From Sphingomonas yantingensis (lineage in GTDB: Bacteria > Pseudomonadota > Alphaproteobacteria > Sphingomonadales > Sphingomonadaceae): a DNA stretch of 64,000 nt. Both the position numbers and the translations under genes were made by a program. Of the stretch, positions 43,831 to 54,092 are shown piece after piece (position 1 is the first letter of the stretch; every line of letters starts with the position of its first letter). The stretch is taken from the NCBI RefSeq assembly GCF_014199325.1, contig NZ_JACIJJ010000001.1, forward strand, positions 496,001 to 560,000. The letters run 5' to 3'. The notes below the pieces were generated by a model. The model was not told the origin of the DNA, made no database searches, and saw nothing but the letters and a program-made list of their open reading frames with translations.

Positions 43831-46121
43831 GTCCGCAGCCGCTCGATCGCCTGCGCCAGCGCAACGTAGAGCTTGCCCGAATCGCTCGAAAGCAGCGTCA
43901 CGCCCATCGGCGATCCGTCGCGCTGCGCCAGCACGAGCCGCAGCATCGCCTCGAAATCGTGGATGTAGCGATTGACCTGATCGTGGAAGCCGTCGTCGGC
44001 GTCGTACAGCGCCGCGATTTCGCGGAGGTCCGCGGGGTCGAGCAGGCGGACCGCGCGCCGGGTGAAGACGCCGCGGTCGCCCTTCAGATACGCGGCCCAG
44101 GCAGTGTCGGCGACATCGGCGGACAGCGCCTTGGTAATGTCGATCGCGGCGGAATTGAGCGCCTCGATCAGCAGCGATACGCGGCGAGCGAAGCTGTCGC
44201 GCTCGGCCGCCTCGCGCGCCGCCTCTGCCGCCTCGATGCGGCTCTCGACGACGGCCGATGCCTCGGCGATAGCGAGCGTTTTTTCGCCCACCCGGTCGGC
44301 GGCGCGGGCCGCGACACGCACGGCGTCGTCGGCGGCTTGCGCGAGCAGGCCGAGCTGGCGTGCGACCGCATCGTCGAAGGCGTGGGCGAACCGCTCGACC
44401 GCCGCATGTTCGAGCTGCGCCGCCGTCTCCGGAATGACCGCGCCCAGCGTCTTGCGCGCGTGATCGGCGGCGGCCCCGGCGGTTTCGCGGATGCGGACCA
44501 GCGCCTCGACCAGCTTGGGCGCGGCGCCATCGGCGAAGTCGCGGGTGTCGGCGATCGTCTGTTCGATCGTCGCCTGGATGCCCTCGATCCGGTCGCTGCC
44601 GGTACCCAGTGCCTCCACCAGCGCGGCGGACAGCTTGACCAGCGTGTCGCGCTGCGTCGCGACGACGTCGTTGATCGCCTCGATCGCGCCGTGCGTGCTT
44701 TCGGCGGCGGTGACGAGCGCGAGCAGTTCGGGCTTGGCCGCGGCGACGATCCGGCGGCTGTCGCTGACGCGTGCGTCGAGCCGGCCGAGTGCTTCGGGCA
44801 GCGTTTCGTCGATCTCGCGCGTCGCCGCATCGAGCGCGGTAAGCAGGCTTTCCGCCGTCTGCATCGTCGCTTGTGCGACCGCATCGCCGCCGGTCATCGC
44901 ATCGCGCATCGCGTCGAGCCCGGCGGTGACGGTCGCGACATGCTGCGCCAGCGACAGCGCGCGGGCGTTGCCGGTCTCGTGCAGCAGGTCGAGCTGCGCG
45001 GTCGCGCGCGCGACGTTGGTGTCGAGCGTCTCGAACAGCGCGCCCGCCTGGACATGCTCGGCGTCGAGCGCGTCGGCGATACGGCCGATGCTTGCTTCGA
45101 CATGTGCAATCCGCTCGCGCAGCCGTTCGAGCCCGGCCTGGGCATGGCCGTCGAGCGCGGCCTGGTTGGCGGCGAGCATCGCGGTTGTCGCCTCGCCCTG
45201 CGCGGCGATGCCGCGGCGCGCCTCGTCGATCGCGGCGGCGGCGCGGTCGAGCACGGCATCGACTTCGAGCGAGGTCTTGGCCGCTACGTCCTCCAGCCGC
45301 TGGCCCGCGCTCTCGCTGGTCGCCTCCATCCGGGCGATATGCGCAGCAAGGCGCTGGGCGGCACCGCCCGCGACCTCGTCGGCGTGGCGCCCGCGCTCGG
45401 CCAACGCGGCAAGCTGTGCGTCGAGCGCCGACACGCGCTCTCCCGTCTCCATGCCGATCTCGCCGAAGGTGTGGGCGAGCGCGTCGACCTCTCCCTGCGC
45501 CTTGGGCAGTTGCGCCATCAGGATCGCCAGCCGCTTGCCCGCCGCCTCGGTCGATTCGCCCAGCACGCGCGCGGCACCGTGGATCGAGGCAACTTCGGTG
45601 GTCATCGCGTTCGATACCGCCTGCATCCGCGCAGTCGCGCTGTCGCCCGTCTCCATCAGTTCGCGCATATGCTGGTCGAGCAGCGCGCGGTCGGCGGCGA
45701 GCCGTTCAGAGAGCTGGCCCATCCGCGCCTCGAACAGGTCGGCCTCGGCGCGCATCGCGGCTTGAAGCCCGGCAAACCGGCGCGCGCGGGCGTCGCCGCC
45801 GCGGCGCGCGACCAGCCAGAGGATCGCAACGAGCGCCGGCGGGGCCAGGATCGCCGCGGCGAGCTGAATCGTGGCGGCGGGCATCAGCGCGACGGGCAGC
45901 GGCGCGGCGAACAGCGACCAGAGGCACCAGCCGAGCCAGACGACGGTCACCCCGATCGCGGCGATCATCGCGAGTCGCGCGGTCGGATCGGGCCGGGGCG
46001 GGTCATAGGCGTCGGGCACCATCGCCTCCCGCTCCAAGGGCAGGATATTGTCCTCGTCCGCAGGCTGGGCCGCCCGGTCGGCGTGGAAGTCGATGGTGCG
46101 CGAACCCCCGTTCATGCCCAC
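43827..46121 (-). CDS. 764-residue two-helix membrane coiled-coil protein
   Basis: N-terminal ~50 hydrophilic residues, then two membrane helices (about 52-72 and 82-105: AMIAAIGVTVVWLGWCLWSL and AAILAPPALVAILWLVARRG), then about 550 residues of Ala/Glu/Arg/Leu-rich coiled coil with heptads and many TxxD/AxxE repeats. A conserved-looking C-terminal domain follows (FARRVSLLIEALNSAAIDIT... DPADLREIAALYDADDGFHD... RYIHDFEAMLRLVL). The layout resembles polar or cell-cycle scaffolds such as TipN, but no homology was tested. It is divergent from the HPt-like gene. Confidence 0.85.
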   Translation of the reverse strand: MGMNGGSRTIDFHADRAAQPADEDNILPLEREAMVPDAYDPPRPDPTARLAMIAAIGVTVVWLGWCLWSLFAAPLPVALMPAATIQLAAAILAPPALVAILWLVARRGGDARARRFAGLQAAMRAEADLFEARMGQLSERLAADRALLDQHMRELMETGDSATARMQAVSNAMTTEVASIHGAARVLGESTEAAGKRLAILMAQLPKAQGEVDALAHTFGEIGMETGERVSALDAQLAALAERGRHADEVAGGAAQRLAAHIARMEATSESAGQRLEDVAAKTSLEVDAVLDRAAAAIDEARRGIAAQGEATTAMLAANQAALDGHAQAGLERLRERIAHVEASIGRIADALDAEHVQAGALFETLDTNVARATAQLDLLHETGNARALSLAQHVATVTAGLDAMRDAMTGGDAVAQATMQTAESLLTALDAATREIDETLPEALGRLDARVSDSRRIVAAAKPELLALVTAAESTHGAIEAINDVVATQRDTLVKLSAALVEALGTGSDRIEGIQATIEQTIADTRDFADGAAPKLVEALVRIRETAGAAADHARKTLGAVIPETAAQLEHAAVERFAHAFDDAVARQLGLLAQAADDAVRVAARAADRVGEKTLAIAEASAVVESRIEAAEAAREAAERDSFARRVSLLIEALNSAAIDITKALSADVADTAWAAYLKGDRGVFTRRAVRLLDPADLREIAALYDADDGFHDQVNRYIHDFEAMLRLVLAQRDGSPMGVTLLSSDSGKLYVALAQAIERLRT

Positions 46122-46192
46122 TCTCTATCACAAAGCGGTCGGTCGGCGAGCGAAACCATGAATTAACCCCCCGGCGTTTACCTTCATTTGCG

Positions 46193-46486
46193 ATGGCCTA
46201 TGACCCCGGAGCGATCGATGCGACCCTGGCGGCGGCGGTGGGTGACGAACCCGCGCTGATCGCCGAGTTGCGCGAAGCCTTTCTCGACAGCGCCAAGCGC
46301 GCACTGCACGTGATGCTGACCGCCGAGGACGGCGAGTCGTGGCGGCAGGGCGCGTGGCGCCTGAAGGGGCTTGCCGCTAGCTTCGGCGCGGTGCGGCTGA
46401 TGGCGCTGGCGGGCGAGGCGGCGGCGGCCCCGGCGGGCGACATCCAGATGCTGCGCCGCCTGCGCCGTGCGGTCGAGCGGCTCTAG
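46193..46486 (+). CDS. HPt-like helical protein without the phospho-accepting histidine
   Basis: A 97-residue helical protein, MAYDPGAIDATLAAAVGDEP... . The centre reads GAWRLKGLAASFGAVRLMAL, which matches the HPt helix pattern A-H-x-L-K-G...G except that His is Trp. Without His it cannot take a phosphoryl group, so it may be a binding-only or pseudo-HPt protein. ATG 46,193 fits the pattern; the promoter region is shared with the divergent coiled-coil gene (71 bases). Confidence 0.75.
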   Translation: MAYDPGAIDATLAAAVGDEPALIAELREAFLDSAKRALHVMLTAEDGESWRQGAWRLKGLAASFGAVRLMALAGEAAAAPAGDIQMLRRLRRAVERL

Positions 46487-46637
46487 CGGATCGCGCCCGC
46501 CGCCGCCCGGAATCGGACACTGCCGCCGATGCCTGCGCTTTCGGTGCAACAGCTTGGCGCGAGGGTTTCGCCGCGATAGAAGCGGCGGGATCAACTAGTG
46601 TATTGCACACCTAATACGGTTGTGCGAAAAGGCGGAC

Positions 46638-47327
46638 ATGATGACGACCACCCTCGATACAGCATCTGTGCTGGAGAACGGCGAGGCGCTGCGCAATGCC
46701 ATGGTGGCCAGCCAGCTGCGCACGAGCGCGGTCAACGATCCGCGGGTGGTCGCCGCGATGGCGCAGGTCGAGCGCGAGCGGTTCCTGCCCGCCAGCGCCG
46801 CGCGCTTCGCCTATGCCGACACGATGGTCGATCTGGGCCATGGCCGCCGCCACAACAATCCGCTGGCGACCGGCCGTCTCCTGACCGAGGCGCGGGTGCA
46901 GCCGGGCGACAAGGTGCTGCTGGTGGGTGCGGCCGGCGGCTATGCCGCGGCGCTGCTCGCCAAGCTGGCGCGGCACGTCGTCGCGCTGGAGGAACAGCCC
47001 GAGCTTGCCGCCCATGCGCGCGCGGCGCTGGCCGGCATTCATAATGTCGAAGTGGTCGAAGGGCCGCTCAACGCCGGCTGGGAAGCGGGTGCGCCCTACG
47101 ACCTGATCGTCGTCGACGGCGCGATCGAGGAACTGCCCGCCTGCCTGTTCCAGCAGGCGCATCCGGGTGCGCGCCTTGCCACCGGGCTTGTCGATCGCGG
47201 CGTCACGCGGCTGGCGACCGGCGCTCGCGGCGTGTCGGGCTTCGGCCTCGTCGATTTCGCCGATTGCGCCTGCCCGATCCTGCCCGGGTTCGAGAAGCCG
47301 CGCGGGTTCAAGTTCGGAAACCTTTAG
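46638..47327 (+). CDS. pcm: protein-L-isoaspartate O-methyltransferase family protein
   Basis: About 229 residues. The N-terminal part (MVASQLRTSAVNDPRVVAAM, RERFLP) and the SAM-binding motif (KVLLVGAAGGYAAALLAKLA) are of the PCMT family, which repairs isoaspartyl residues. The usual VGTGSGY motif is altered to VGAAGGY, so activity may differ. ATG at 46,638 is preferred over TTG 46,620. The region 46,487-46,637 before it shows no gene; it likely holds the promoter. It precedes the tolC gene, as in other sphingomonads. Confidence 0.85.
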   Translation: MMTTTLDTASVLENGEALRNAMVASQLRTSAVNDPRVVAAMAQVERERFLPASAARFAYADTMVDLGHGRRHNNPLATGRLLTEARVQPGDKVLLVGAAGGYAAALLAKLARHVVALEEQPELAAHARAALAGIHNVEVVEGPLNAGWEAGAPYDLIVVDGAIEELPACLFQQAHPGARLATGLVDRGVTRLATGARGVSGFGLVDFADCACPILPGFEKPRGFKFGNL

Positions 47328-47388
47328 GATTGCACCGCTTTCGCGCGATCGGATAGGATCGGCGGCGGGAGCATAACGAAAGACGGGG

Positions 47389-48984
47389 ATGATGAGGGGG
47401 ATGCGACTGGCCTTTCTGGCCGGAACGATGGCGTGCAGCCTGACGGCGGTCGCTGAACCGGCCGCCGCGCAGACGGTGACGCCGCCGCCCGCGGACCCGG
47501 CGCCGGAGGGCGCGCCCGCGACCGCCGCCACGCCGACGACGCTGCGCGACGCGCTACTCCGTGCCTATAGCGACAGCCCCGTCCTTGCCGGTCAGCGCGC
47601 CAATCTGCGCGCCACCAACGAAGGGGTGCCGCTTGCCCGTGCCGATGCGCTGCCGCAGGTCGGCGTACGCGGAAATTACACCCGTTTCCTCGTCCAGGGG
47701 CAGAACGCCTTCCTCCAGCCCGATCAGGCGCTGACCGCCGATGGACAGGTGACGCAGACCGTGTTCGCCGGCGGGCGCATCCGCAATTCGGTCGCCGCGG
47801 CCAAGACGCGGGTGCTGGCGGGGCGCTCGAACCTGCGCACGACCGAAGCCAATCTCTTCACCGATGTCGTCGCCGCCTATAACGACGTGATCCGCGACGA
47901 GGCGACGGTCGAGCTCAACCGCCAGAACGTCCGCAGCCTCGAGGTCAATCTTCAGGCGACGCGCGATCGGTTCGAAGTGGGTGACCTGACCCGCACCGAC
48001 GTCGCCCAGTCCGAAGCGCGGCTGTCGGGCGCGATCGGCCAGCTTCGCATCGCCGAGGCGCAGCTGATCGCCAGCCGCGAGGGCTATCTGCAGGTGGTGG
48101 GCGCGGTACCAGGGCAGCTCGCGCCGCCGCCGCCGCTTCCCAACCTGCCCGCCGATCCGCAGGCGGCGGTCAGCACCGCACTCAACAACAACCCTGCGTT
48201 GGAGGCGGCCGAGCACAACCGCGACGCCGCCGCACTCGACGTGCGTGCGGCGCGCGGCGCGCGGCTGCCGCAGGCCGATCTGTTCGCGGGCGGCAGCTAT
48301 TTCAACTATCTGGGCTCGCTGCCCTCGTCGGTGGTGGGGACCAGCGTGCCGCAGTCGGGCACCTCCGCGCAGGCGGGCGTAAGCCTGACGCTGCCGATCT
48401 ATCAGGGCGGGCGTCCGGCCGCGCAGGTGCGCCAGGCGCAGGCGCGTCAGGGGCAGGCGATCGAACAGGTGACCGCGACCGAGCGCGGCGTCATCGCGCA
48501 GGCGCGCACCGCCTTCGCCAACTGGCAGTCGTCGCAGCGGGTGATCGAGGCGTCGGAGGCCGCGGTCGCCGCAAACCGTCTGAGCCTCGAGGGCGTGCGG
48601 GCCGAGAACAGCGTCGGCAACCGCACGATCATCGAGGTGCTGAACGCCGAGCAGGAGCTGCTCAACAGCCAGGTCAATCTCGTGTCCGCCCGCCGCGATG
48701 CCTATGTCGCGGGCTTCGCGCTGCTCGCGGCGATGGGCCGGGCGGAGGCGGAGGACCTCGGCCTCGACGGCGGCGCGCTCTATGATCCACTCACCGATTA
48801 CAAGCGCGTGGCTAAGGCGTGGTTCGATTACGACGACGATCCGACGCCGCGCCCGGTGGGCACGCGGACCGTCGATGCCCCCGCGCAGACGCCGATCGTG
48901 ACCCGCGCGCTGGAGCCGCAGTTGCAGCGCCCCGTTGACACCGACCCCGCCAATCCGTCAGGTGGCGTCAGACCACCGCGCTGA
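47389..48984 (+). CDS. tolC: TolC-family outer-membrane channel protein
   Basis: A 531-residue protein with a signal peptide (RLAFLAGTMACSLTAVAEPA, AAAQ cleavage site), then the TolC repeat pattern: TLRDALLRAYSDSPVLAGQR, VTQTVFAGGRIRNSVAAAKT and, in the second half, SLTLPIYQGGRPAAQVRQAQ, with long helices between. It is the exit duct for efflux pumps or type I secretion. The C-terminal ~55 residues after GALYDPLTDYKR are Pro-rich and variable. Start 47,389 or the ATGs 3 or 12 bases later. Confidence 0.93.
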   Translation: MMRGMRLAFLAGTMACSLTAVAEPAAAQTVTPPPADPAPEGAPATAATPTTLRDALLRAYSDSPVLAGQRANLRATNEGVPLARADALPQVGVRGNYTRFLVQGQNAFLQPDQALTADGQVTQTVFAGGRIRNSVAAAKTRVLAGRSNLRTTEANLFTDVVAAYNDVIRDEATVELNRQNVRSLEVNLQATRDRFEVGDLTRTDVAQSEARLSGAIGQLRIAEAQLIASREGYLQVVGAVPGQLAPPPPLPNLPADPQAAVSTALNNNPALEAAEHNRDAAALDVRAARGARLPQADLFAGGSYFNYLGSLPSSVVGTSVPQSGTSAQAGVSLTLPIYQGGRPAAQVRQAQARQGQAIEQVTATERGVIAQARTAFANWQSSQRVIEASEAAVAANRLSLEGVRAENSVGNRTIIEVLNAEQELLNSQVNLVSARRDAYVAGFALLAAMGRAEAEDLGLDGGALYDPLTDYKRVAKAWFDYDDDPTPRPVGTRTVDAPAQTPIVTRALEPQLQRPVDTDPANPSGGVRPPR

Positions 48985-49018
48985 CAGGGGCCGGGGGTTT
49001 GAGGGCGGCGAGGAAGAC

Positions 49019-49516
49019 ATGGGGGATCTGAGCAACGAACCGTCGATGGAGGACATCCTCTCGTCGATCAAACGGATCATCGCCGAAGAGGGCGACCCGC
49101 AGTCGCCGCGTGGCCGCCGCATCGGTCGCCCCGCGCCGCCGACCGTCGCCGAACCCGAAGAGGACGAGGCGCCGGAGACGGTGCTCGAACTTAACGAACC
49201 CGTCACCCCGCCCGAGCCGCCCCGCGTCGAGGCGCCGCGGCCCGACCCGGTGCCCGCGGAACCGCCGCGCGCCGCCGCCGCGCCCGATCCTGCGATCCTG
49301 TCCGCCCGCGCCGCACAGGCGACGCGCGGACAGCTCGAGGCGCTGTCGCGGCTGATCGTCAAGCCCGAAACCCCCGGCACCGATACGCTGGAGGGGATGG
49401 TCCGCGAGATGCTGAAGCCGATGCTCAGCGAATGGCTCGACGCCAACCTGCCGCGAATCGTCGAGACGATGGTGGCGCGCGAGATCGAGCGGATCGTCGG
49501 TCGGCAGACGGGCTAA
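49019..49516 (+). CDS. popZ: PopZ-like polar organising protein (DUF2497)
   Basis: A 165-residue protein. N-terminal short helix EPSMEDILSSIKRIIAEEGD (the PopZ client-binding signature), a long Pro/Glu/Ala-rich disordered middle, and a C-terminal helical oligomerisation region LEGMVREMLKPMLSEWLDAN...EIERIVGR. PopZ forms condensates at the cell pole that anchor the chromosome and signalling proteins. ATG at 49,019 follows AGGAAG; the longer upstream frame runs back into tolC. It precedes valS with a kinase gene between them. Confidence 0.9.
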   Translation: MGDLSNEPSMEDILSSIKRIIAEEGDPQSPRGRRIGRPAPPTVAEPEEDEAPETVLELNEPVTPPEPPRVEAPRPDPVPAEPPRAAAAPDPAILSARAAQATRGQLEALSRLIVKPETPGTDTLEGMVREMLKPMLSEWLDANLPRIVETMVAREIERIVGRQTG

Positions 49517-49582
49517 GGTCACCCTAAAGTATGTTGTCGGGGTTGCGCGCAACCAAGCGCGTTGCCAAAGGTTCGCCCCGAC

Positions 49583-51193
49583 ATGAGTGACGACGACCTG
49601 GACAAGGTGCCGGGGGATACGATGATCCCCGGGGTGCTCCACGTCCCGGCGCCGCATCTGACCGATGCGTCGCCGCCGGAAGGCGCGCGTCACGACATCT
49701 TCTTCGCCGCGGTCGAGACGACGCGGATGCCGATGATCGTCACCGATCCGAACCGGCCGGATAATCCGATCGTCTTCTGCAACAAAGCGTTCGTGAAGAT
49801 GACGGGCTATACGCCCGCGGACATCGTCGGCCACAATTGCCGCTTTCTCCAGGGTCCGGAGACCGATCAGAGCGTGATCGACCAGGTGCGCGACGCGATC
49901 GCCCGCCAGGAAGAAGTCGCGGTCGAGGTGCTGAACTATCGCAAGAACGGCTCGACCTTCTGGAACGCGCTGTTCGTGTCGCCGGTGTTCGATGCCAGCG
50001 GCAAGCTCATCTATTTCTTCGGCAGCCAGCTCGACATCTCGCGTCGCAAGGAGGCCGAGGAGGCGTTGCATCAGGCGCAGAAGATGGAGGCGGTCGGCAA
50101 GCTGACCGGCGGCATCGCGCATGATTTCAACAACCTCCTTCAGGTCGTGCTCGGCTATGTCGACCTGCTCGACGGGCGGATCGATGCCAACGACCGGCCC
50201 GCGCGCCGGGCGATCGAGGCGATCGGCGCGGCGGCGAATCGGGGGGCCACGCTGACGCAGCAGCTCCTTGCCTTTGCCCGCAAGCAGGAACTGCGCGACC
50301 GGCTGCTCAACCTCAACACGCTGGTTTCCGATTTCAGCCCGATCATCCAGCGCAACCTGGGCGGCGAGGTGACGCTGAAGCGGACGCTTTCCGACGACCT
50401 CTGGAACAGCCGCATCGATCCGGTGCAGGCGGAGATGGCGCTGCTCAACCTCGTTTCCAACGCGCATGACGCGATGGACGGGGCGGGCCATGTCACGATC
50501 GCGACCGAGAATGTCGTGACCGACGGCGCGCTCGCGCCGGGGCTGGAGGCGGGGGAATATGTCTCGCTTTCTGTGACCGACAGCGGGCGCGGGATCGAGG
50601 AAGAGAATCTCGACAAGATCTTCGACCCCTTCTTTTCGACCAAGGGCGTGGGCAAGGGCACGGGCCTGGGCCTGTCGATGGTCTATGGCTTCATGCGCCA
50701 GTCGGGCGGCGGCGTCGCGGCGGAGAATCTGCCGGGCGGTGGCGCGCGCTTCACGCTCTATTTTCCCCGGGCGCGCGGCATGGTCGATGCCAAGCCCGGC
50801 CCGGTGCTCCGCAATGTCGGCGGCGGCGAGACGATCCTGATGGTCGAGGACCAGCCGCAGGTTGCCGAGCTCGGCCGCGCGATGCTGGAGGACCTGGGCT
50901 ACACCGTTGAGCATGTCGACAATGCCGCGCGCGCGCTGGAAGTGCTGCGCGGCGGCGGGCAGTTCGCGCTGGTCTTCACCGATATCGTCATGCCCGGCAT
51001 GACGGGCGTCGCGCTGGCGCAGACGATCCGGCGCGAGTTCCCCAATCTGCCCGTCCTACTGACGACGGGTTACTCGGACCGCGCGCTGGACGAGGACAGC
51101 CGCGCGTTCGAACTGGTGCGAAAGCCCTATCGCCGCGCCGACCTGTCCGCGCGCATCAAGGCGCTGCTCGACGGGCCGAACGGCATCGCCTGA
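49583..51193 (+). CDS. blue-light LOV hybrid histidine kinase
   Basis: A 536-residue protein. LOV (PAS) domain at ~40-150 with the flavin motif [13 protein letters not shown], including the Cys that forms the light-induced adduct. A HisKA domain follows ([20 protein letters not shown]; the phospho-accepting His is in IAHDF), then HATPase_c ([30 protein letters not shown]), then a C-terminal receiver ([21 protein letters not shown] with phospho-Asp, and a KPYR Lys). No membrane helix, so it is a soluble sensor. ATG at 49,583 after AAGG is preferred over TTG at 49,562. Confidence 0.93.
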   Translation: MSDDDLDKVPGDTMIPGVLHVPAPHLTDASPPEGARHDIFFAAVETTRMPMIVTDPNRPDNPIVFCNKAFVKMTGYTPADIVGHNCRFLQGPETDQSVIDQVRDAIARQEEVAVEVLNYRKNGSTFWNALFVSPVFDASGKLIYFFGSQLDISRRKEAEEALHQAQKMEAVGKLTGGIAHDFNNLLQVVLGYVDLLDGRIDANDRPARRAIEAIGAAANRGATLTQQLLAFARKQELRDRLLNLNTLVSDFSPIIQRNLGGEVTLKRTLSDDLWNSRIDPVQAEMALLNLVSNAHDAMDGAGHVTIATENVVTDGALAPGLEAGEYVSLSVTDSGRGIEEENLDKIFDPFFSTKGVGKGTGLGLSMVYGFMRQSGGGVAAENLPGGGARFTLYFPRARGMVDAKPGPVLRNVGGGETILMVEDQPQVAELGRAMLEDLGYTVEHVDNAARALEVLRGGGQFALVFTDIVMPGMTGVALAQTIRREFPNLPVLLTTGYSDRALDEDSRAFELVRKPYRRADLSARIKALLDGPNGIA

Positions 51194-51228
51194 CTTGTCA
51201 TCGGCGCGCGCTCGGATAGAGCGGGGCC

Positions 51229-53877
51229 ATGACCGAGCTGCCCAAGACCTTCGACCCCGCCGCCATCGAAACGCGCTGGTACGCGCATTGGGAGGAGGGC
51301 GGCCTGTTCCGCCCCGAGCGCCCCGGCGCCGAGCCGTGGACGATCGTCAACCCGCCGCCGAACGTGACGGGTTCGCTCCACATCGGCCACGCGCTCGACA
51401 ACACTTTGCAGGACATTCTCGTCCGCCACGCCCGGTTGCAGGGCAAGGATGCGCGCTGGGTCGTCGGCACCGACCATGCCGGCATCGCGACGCAGATGGT
51501 GGTGGAGCGCAACCTCGCCCGGGACGGGGTGAAGCGCACCGACCTCGGCCGCGATGCGTTCGTCGAGAAGGTCTGGGAATGGAAGGGCGAGAGCGGCGGC
51601 GCGATCACCCGCCAGCTTCGCCGGCTTGGCTGCTCGATGGACTGGGCGAACGAGCGATTCACGATGGACGAGGGCTTTTCGAAGGCCGTCCTCAAGGTGT
51701 TCGTCGAGCTGCATCGCCAAGGCCTGATCTATCGCGACAAAAGGCTGGTGAACTGGGACCCGGGCCTCGGCACCGCGATTTCGGACCTCGAAGTCGAGAC
51801 GCGCGAGGTGAAGGGCGGCTTCTGGCGCATCCGCTATCCGCTGGAGGACGGGTCGGGCCATATCGAGGTCGCGACGACGCGCCCCGAGACGATGCTCGCC
51901 GACATGGCGGTGGCGGTGCATCCCGAGGATGCGCGCTACACCGCGCTGGTAGGCAAGAAGGTGCGCCTGCCGATCACCGGGCGGCTGATCCCGATCGTCG
52001 CCGACGAGCACGCCGATCCCGAATTGGGGTCCGGCGCGGTGAAGATCACGCCGGGCCACGACTTCAACGACTTCGAGGTCGGCCGCCGCGCCGGGATCGA
52101 GGCGCGCGACATGCTCAATATGCTCGATGCCAAGGCGCGGATCGTCCAGTGCGGCGGCGTGCCCGAGGATCTGCTGGGCCTTGATCGCTTCGATGCGCGC
52201 GAGGCGGTGGTCGAGCGGCTGAAGGCCGACGGTTTCCTCATCCCGCACATCGACAAGGAAGGCGCCGAACACGACGCCGAACCGCGCACGATCCAGACGC
52301 CTTTCGGCGACCGATCGGGCGTGGTGATCGAACCGTGGCTGACCGACCAATGGTATGTGGACGCAGCGACCCTGGCGAAGGGGCCGATCGAGGCGGTCCG
52401 CTCGGGCGCGATCGAGATCGTGCCGAAGACGTGGGAGAAGACGTTCTTCAACTGGATGGAGAACATCCAACCTTGGTGCGTGAGCCGGCAGCTGTGGTGG
52501 GGGCACCGTATTCCGGCTTGGTTCGCCGACGACGGTCGCATCTTCGTCGCTGAAACGGCGGAAGCCGCGCAGGTCGAGGCTGGCGAGGGCGTTGCGCTGA
52601 CGCAGGACCCCGACGTCCTCGATACTTGGTTCTCTTCCGCGCTGTGGCCGTTCGCGACGCTGGGCTGGCCGGAGGCGGACCCGCGGGCGGCGGGGCGCTA
52701 TCCCAACGATATCCTGATTTCCGGGTTCGACATCCTGTTCTTCTGGGATGCGCGGATGATGATGCAGGGGATGCATTTCCTCGGCGAGGTGCCGTTCCGC
52801 AAGCTCTACCTCCACGGCCTCGTCCGCGCGGCGGACGGCGCGAAGATGTCGAAGTCGAAAGGCAATACCGTCGATCCGCTCGGCCTGATCGACCGCTACG
52901 GCGCGGATGCGCTGCGCTTCTTCATGGCGGCGATGGAAAGCCAGGGCCGCGACATCAAGATGGATGAGCGCCGGGTCGAGGGATACCGCAATTTCGCGAC
53001 CAAACTGTGGAACGCGACGCGCTTCGCCATGGCGAACGGCATCGGCGCGTCGACGGGGCTGGAGCCGCCCGCCGCGACCCACGCGGTCAACAAGTGGATC
53101 ATCGCCGGGACGGTGGAGACGGTGCAGGCGCTCGACCTCGCGCTCGCCGACCTGCGTTTCGACGCGGCAGCCAACGCGATCTACCAGTTCGTCTGGAGCC
53201 GTTTCTGCGACTGGTACCTTGAGCTCATCAAGGGCGCGATCGACGAGGAGACGAAGGCGGTCGCCGGCTGGGTGCTCGATCAGATCCTGGTGATGCTGCA
53301 CCCCTTCATGCCGTTCATTACCGAGGAGCTGTGGCACGCGCTGGGCGAACGCGAGCACGACCTGATCGTCGCCAAGTGGCCGATGCCCGACGCGCGCGCG
53401 CTGAACCCGGCCGCGCGGGCGGAGATTGACTGGCTGATCCGGCTGGTGAGCGAAGTGCGCGCGGCGCGGACGGAGCTGGGCGTGCCGCCGGGGGCAAAGC
53501 TGCCGATGCACGTGGGCGGCAGCGACGAAGCGACGATCGCGCAGCTCGGGCGACAGGCGGCCGCAATCGCCCGGCTGGCGCGCGTCGATCTGGCCGATGG
53601 GGAGGCGCCGGCCGGCGGCTCCCTTCAGGTCGTGGTCGACGGCGCGACCTACATGCTGCCGATCGGCGACGTGATCGACCTCGACGCCGAGCGCGCGCGG
53701 CTCGCCAAGGCGATCGCGGCGGCGGCGAAGGAGCGCGATTCGCTGGCGGGCCGGCTCTCGAACCCGAGCTTCATCGAGCGGGCGAAGCCCGAGGCGGTGG
53801 AAAAGGCGCGCGCCGACCACACCGACAAGGCGGCGGAGGCCGAGCGGCTGTTGGCGGCGCTCGCGCGGCTGAGCTAG
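51229..53877 (+). CDS. valS: valyl-tRNA synthetase
   Basis: An 882-residue class I synthetase. HIGH-type motif [22 protein letters not shown] motif [16 protein letters not shown], the editing domain with [19 protein letters not shown], anticodon-binding region, and a C-terminal coiled coil ([20 protein letters not shown]). It charges tRNA-Val and edits threonine errors. Full length for the family. It follows the LOV kinase by 35 bases. Confidence 0.96.
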   Translation: MTELPKTFDPAAIETRWYAHWEEGGLFRPERPGAEPWTIVNPPPNVTGSLHIGHALDNTLQDILVRHARLQGKDARWVVGTDHAGIATQMVVERNLARDGVKRTDLGRDAFVEKVWEWKGESGGAITRQLRRLGCSMDWANERFTMDEGFSKAVLKVFVELHRQGLIYRDKRLVNWDPGLGTAISDLEVETREVKGGFWRIRYPLEDGSGHIEVATTRPETMLADMAVAVHPEDARYTALVGKKVRLPITGRLIPIVADEHADPELGSGAVKITPGHDFNDFEVGRRAGIEARDMLNMLDAKARIVQCGGVPEDLLGLDRFDAREAVVERLKADGFLIPHIDKEGAEHDAEPRTIQTPFGDRSGVVIEPWLTDQWYVDAATLAKGPIEAVRSGAIEIVPKTWEKTFFNWMENIQPWCVSRQLWWGHRIPAWFADDGRIFVAETAEAAQVEAGEGVALTQDPDVLDTWFSSALWPFATLGWPEADPRAAGRYPNDILISGFDILFFWDARMMMQGMHFLGEVPFRKLYLHGLVRAADGAKMSKSKGNTVDPLGLIDRYGADALRFFMAAMESQGRDIKMDERRVEGYRNFATKLWNATRFAMANGIGASTGLEPPAATHAVNKWIIAGTVETVQALDLALADLRFDAAANAIYQFVWSRFCDWYLELIKGAIDEETKAVAGWVLDQILVMLHPFMPFITEELWHALGEREHDLIVAKWPMPDARALNPAARAEIDWLIRLVSEVRAARTELGVPPGAKLPMHVGGSDEATIAQLGRQAAAIARLARVDLADGEAPAGGSLQVVVDGATYMLPIGDVIDLDAERARLAKAIAAAAKERDSLAGRLSNPSFIERAKPEAVEKARADHTDKAAEAERLLAALARLS

Positions 53878-53899
53878 AGGGACGCCGCTCCGGGCGCGA

Positions 53900-54018
53900 C
53901 CGACTCCTCTCCCTGGAAGGGAGGGGCTGGGGGTGGGTCGGCCTGTGATTGGCGGGCGGATCGCCCCAAGCTAGCCGACCCACCCCACCCCTCCCTTGTC
54001 AGGGAGGGGTGGGGTCCG
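53900..54018. repeat. GC-rich intergenic palindromic repeat
   Basis: Large arms GGGGTGGGTCGGC (53,930-53,942) and GCCGACCCACCCC (53,974-53,986) are perfect inverted repeats, flanked by inner-type hairpins CTCCCTGGAAGGGAG and CCCTCCCTTGTCAGGGAGGG. This is the form of REP-like elements common between genes in alphaproteobacteria. No gene lies in 53,878-54,092. Confidence 0.75.
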
Positions 54019-54092
54019 GGGCAAGCCAAACCCCGCCTTGCCCGACGCGCACGCTCCGCTAAACCGGGGGAAACGACAGGGCAGGGGACGAG

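Noticed and set aside
43959..46166. Plus-strand 735-codon open frame opposite the 764-residue coiled-coil gene
   Set aside because: Mirror frame of a GC-rich gene; composition is Arg/Gly/Asp-rich with no motifs, while the minus frame has membrane helices, coiled coil and an ordered C-terminal domain.
51127..53820. Minus-strand 897-codon open frame opposite valS
   Set aside because: valS motifs (HIGH, KMSKS) fix the + strand as coding; the antisense product is Arg/His/Asp-rich and has no domain pattern.
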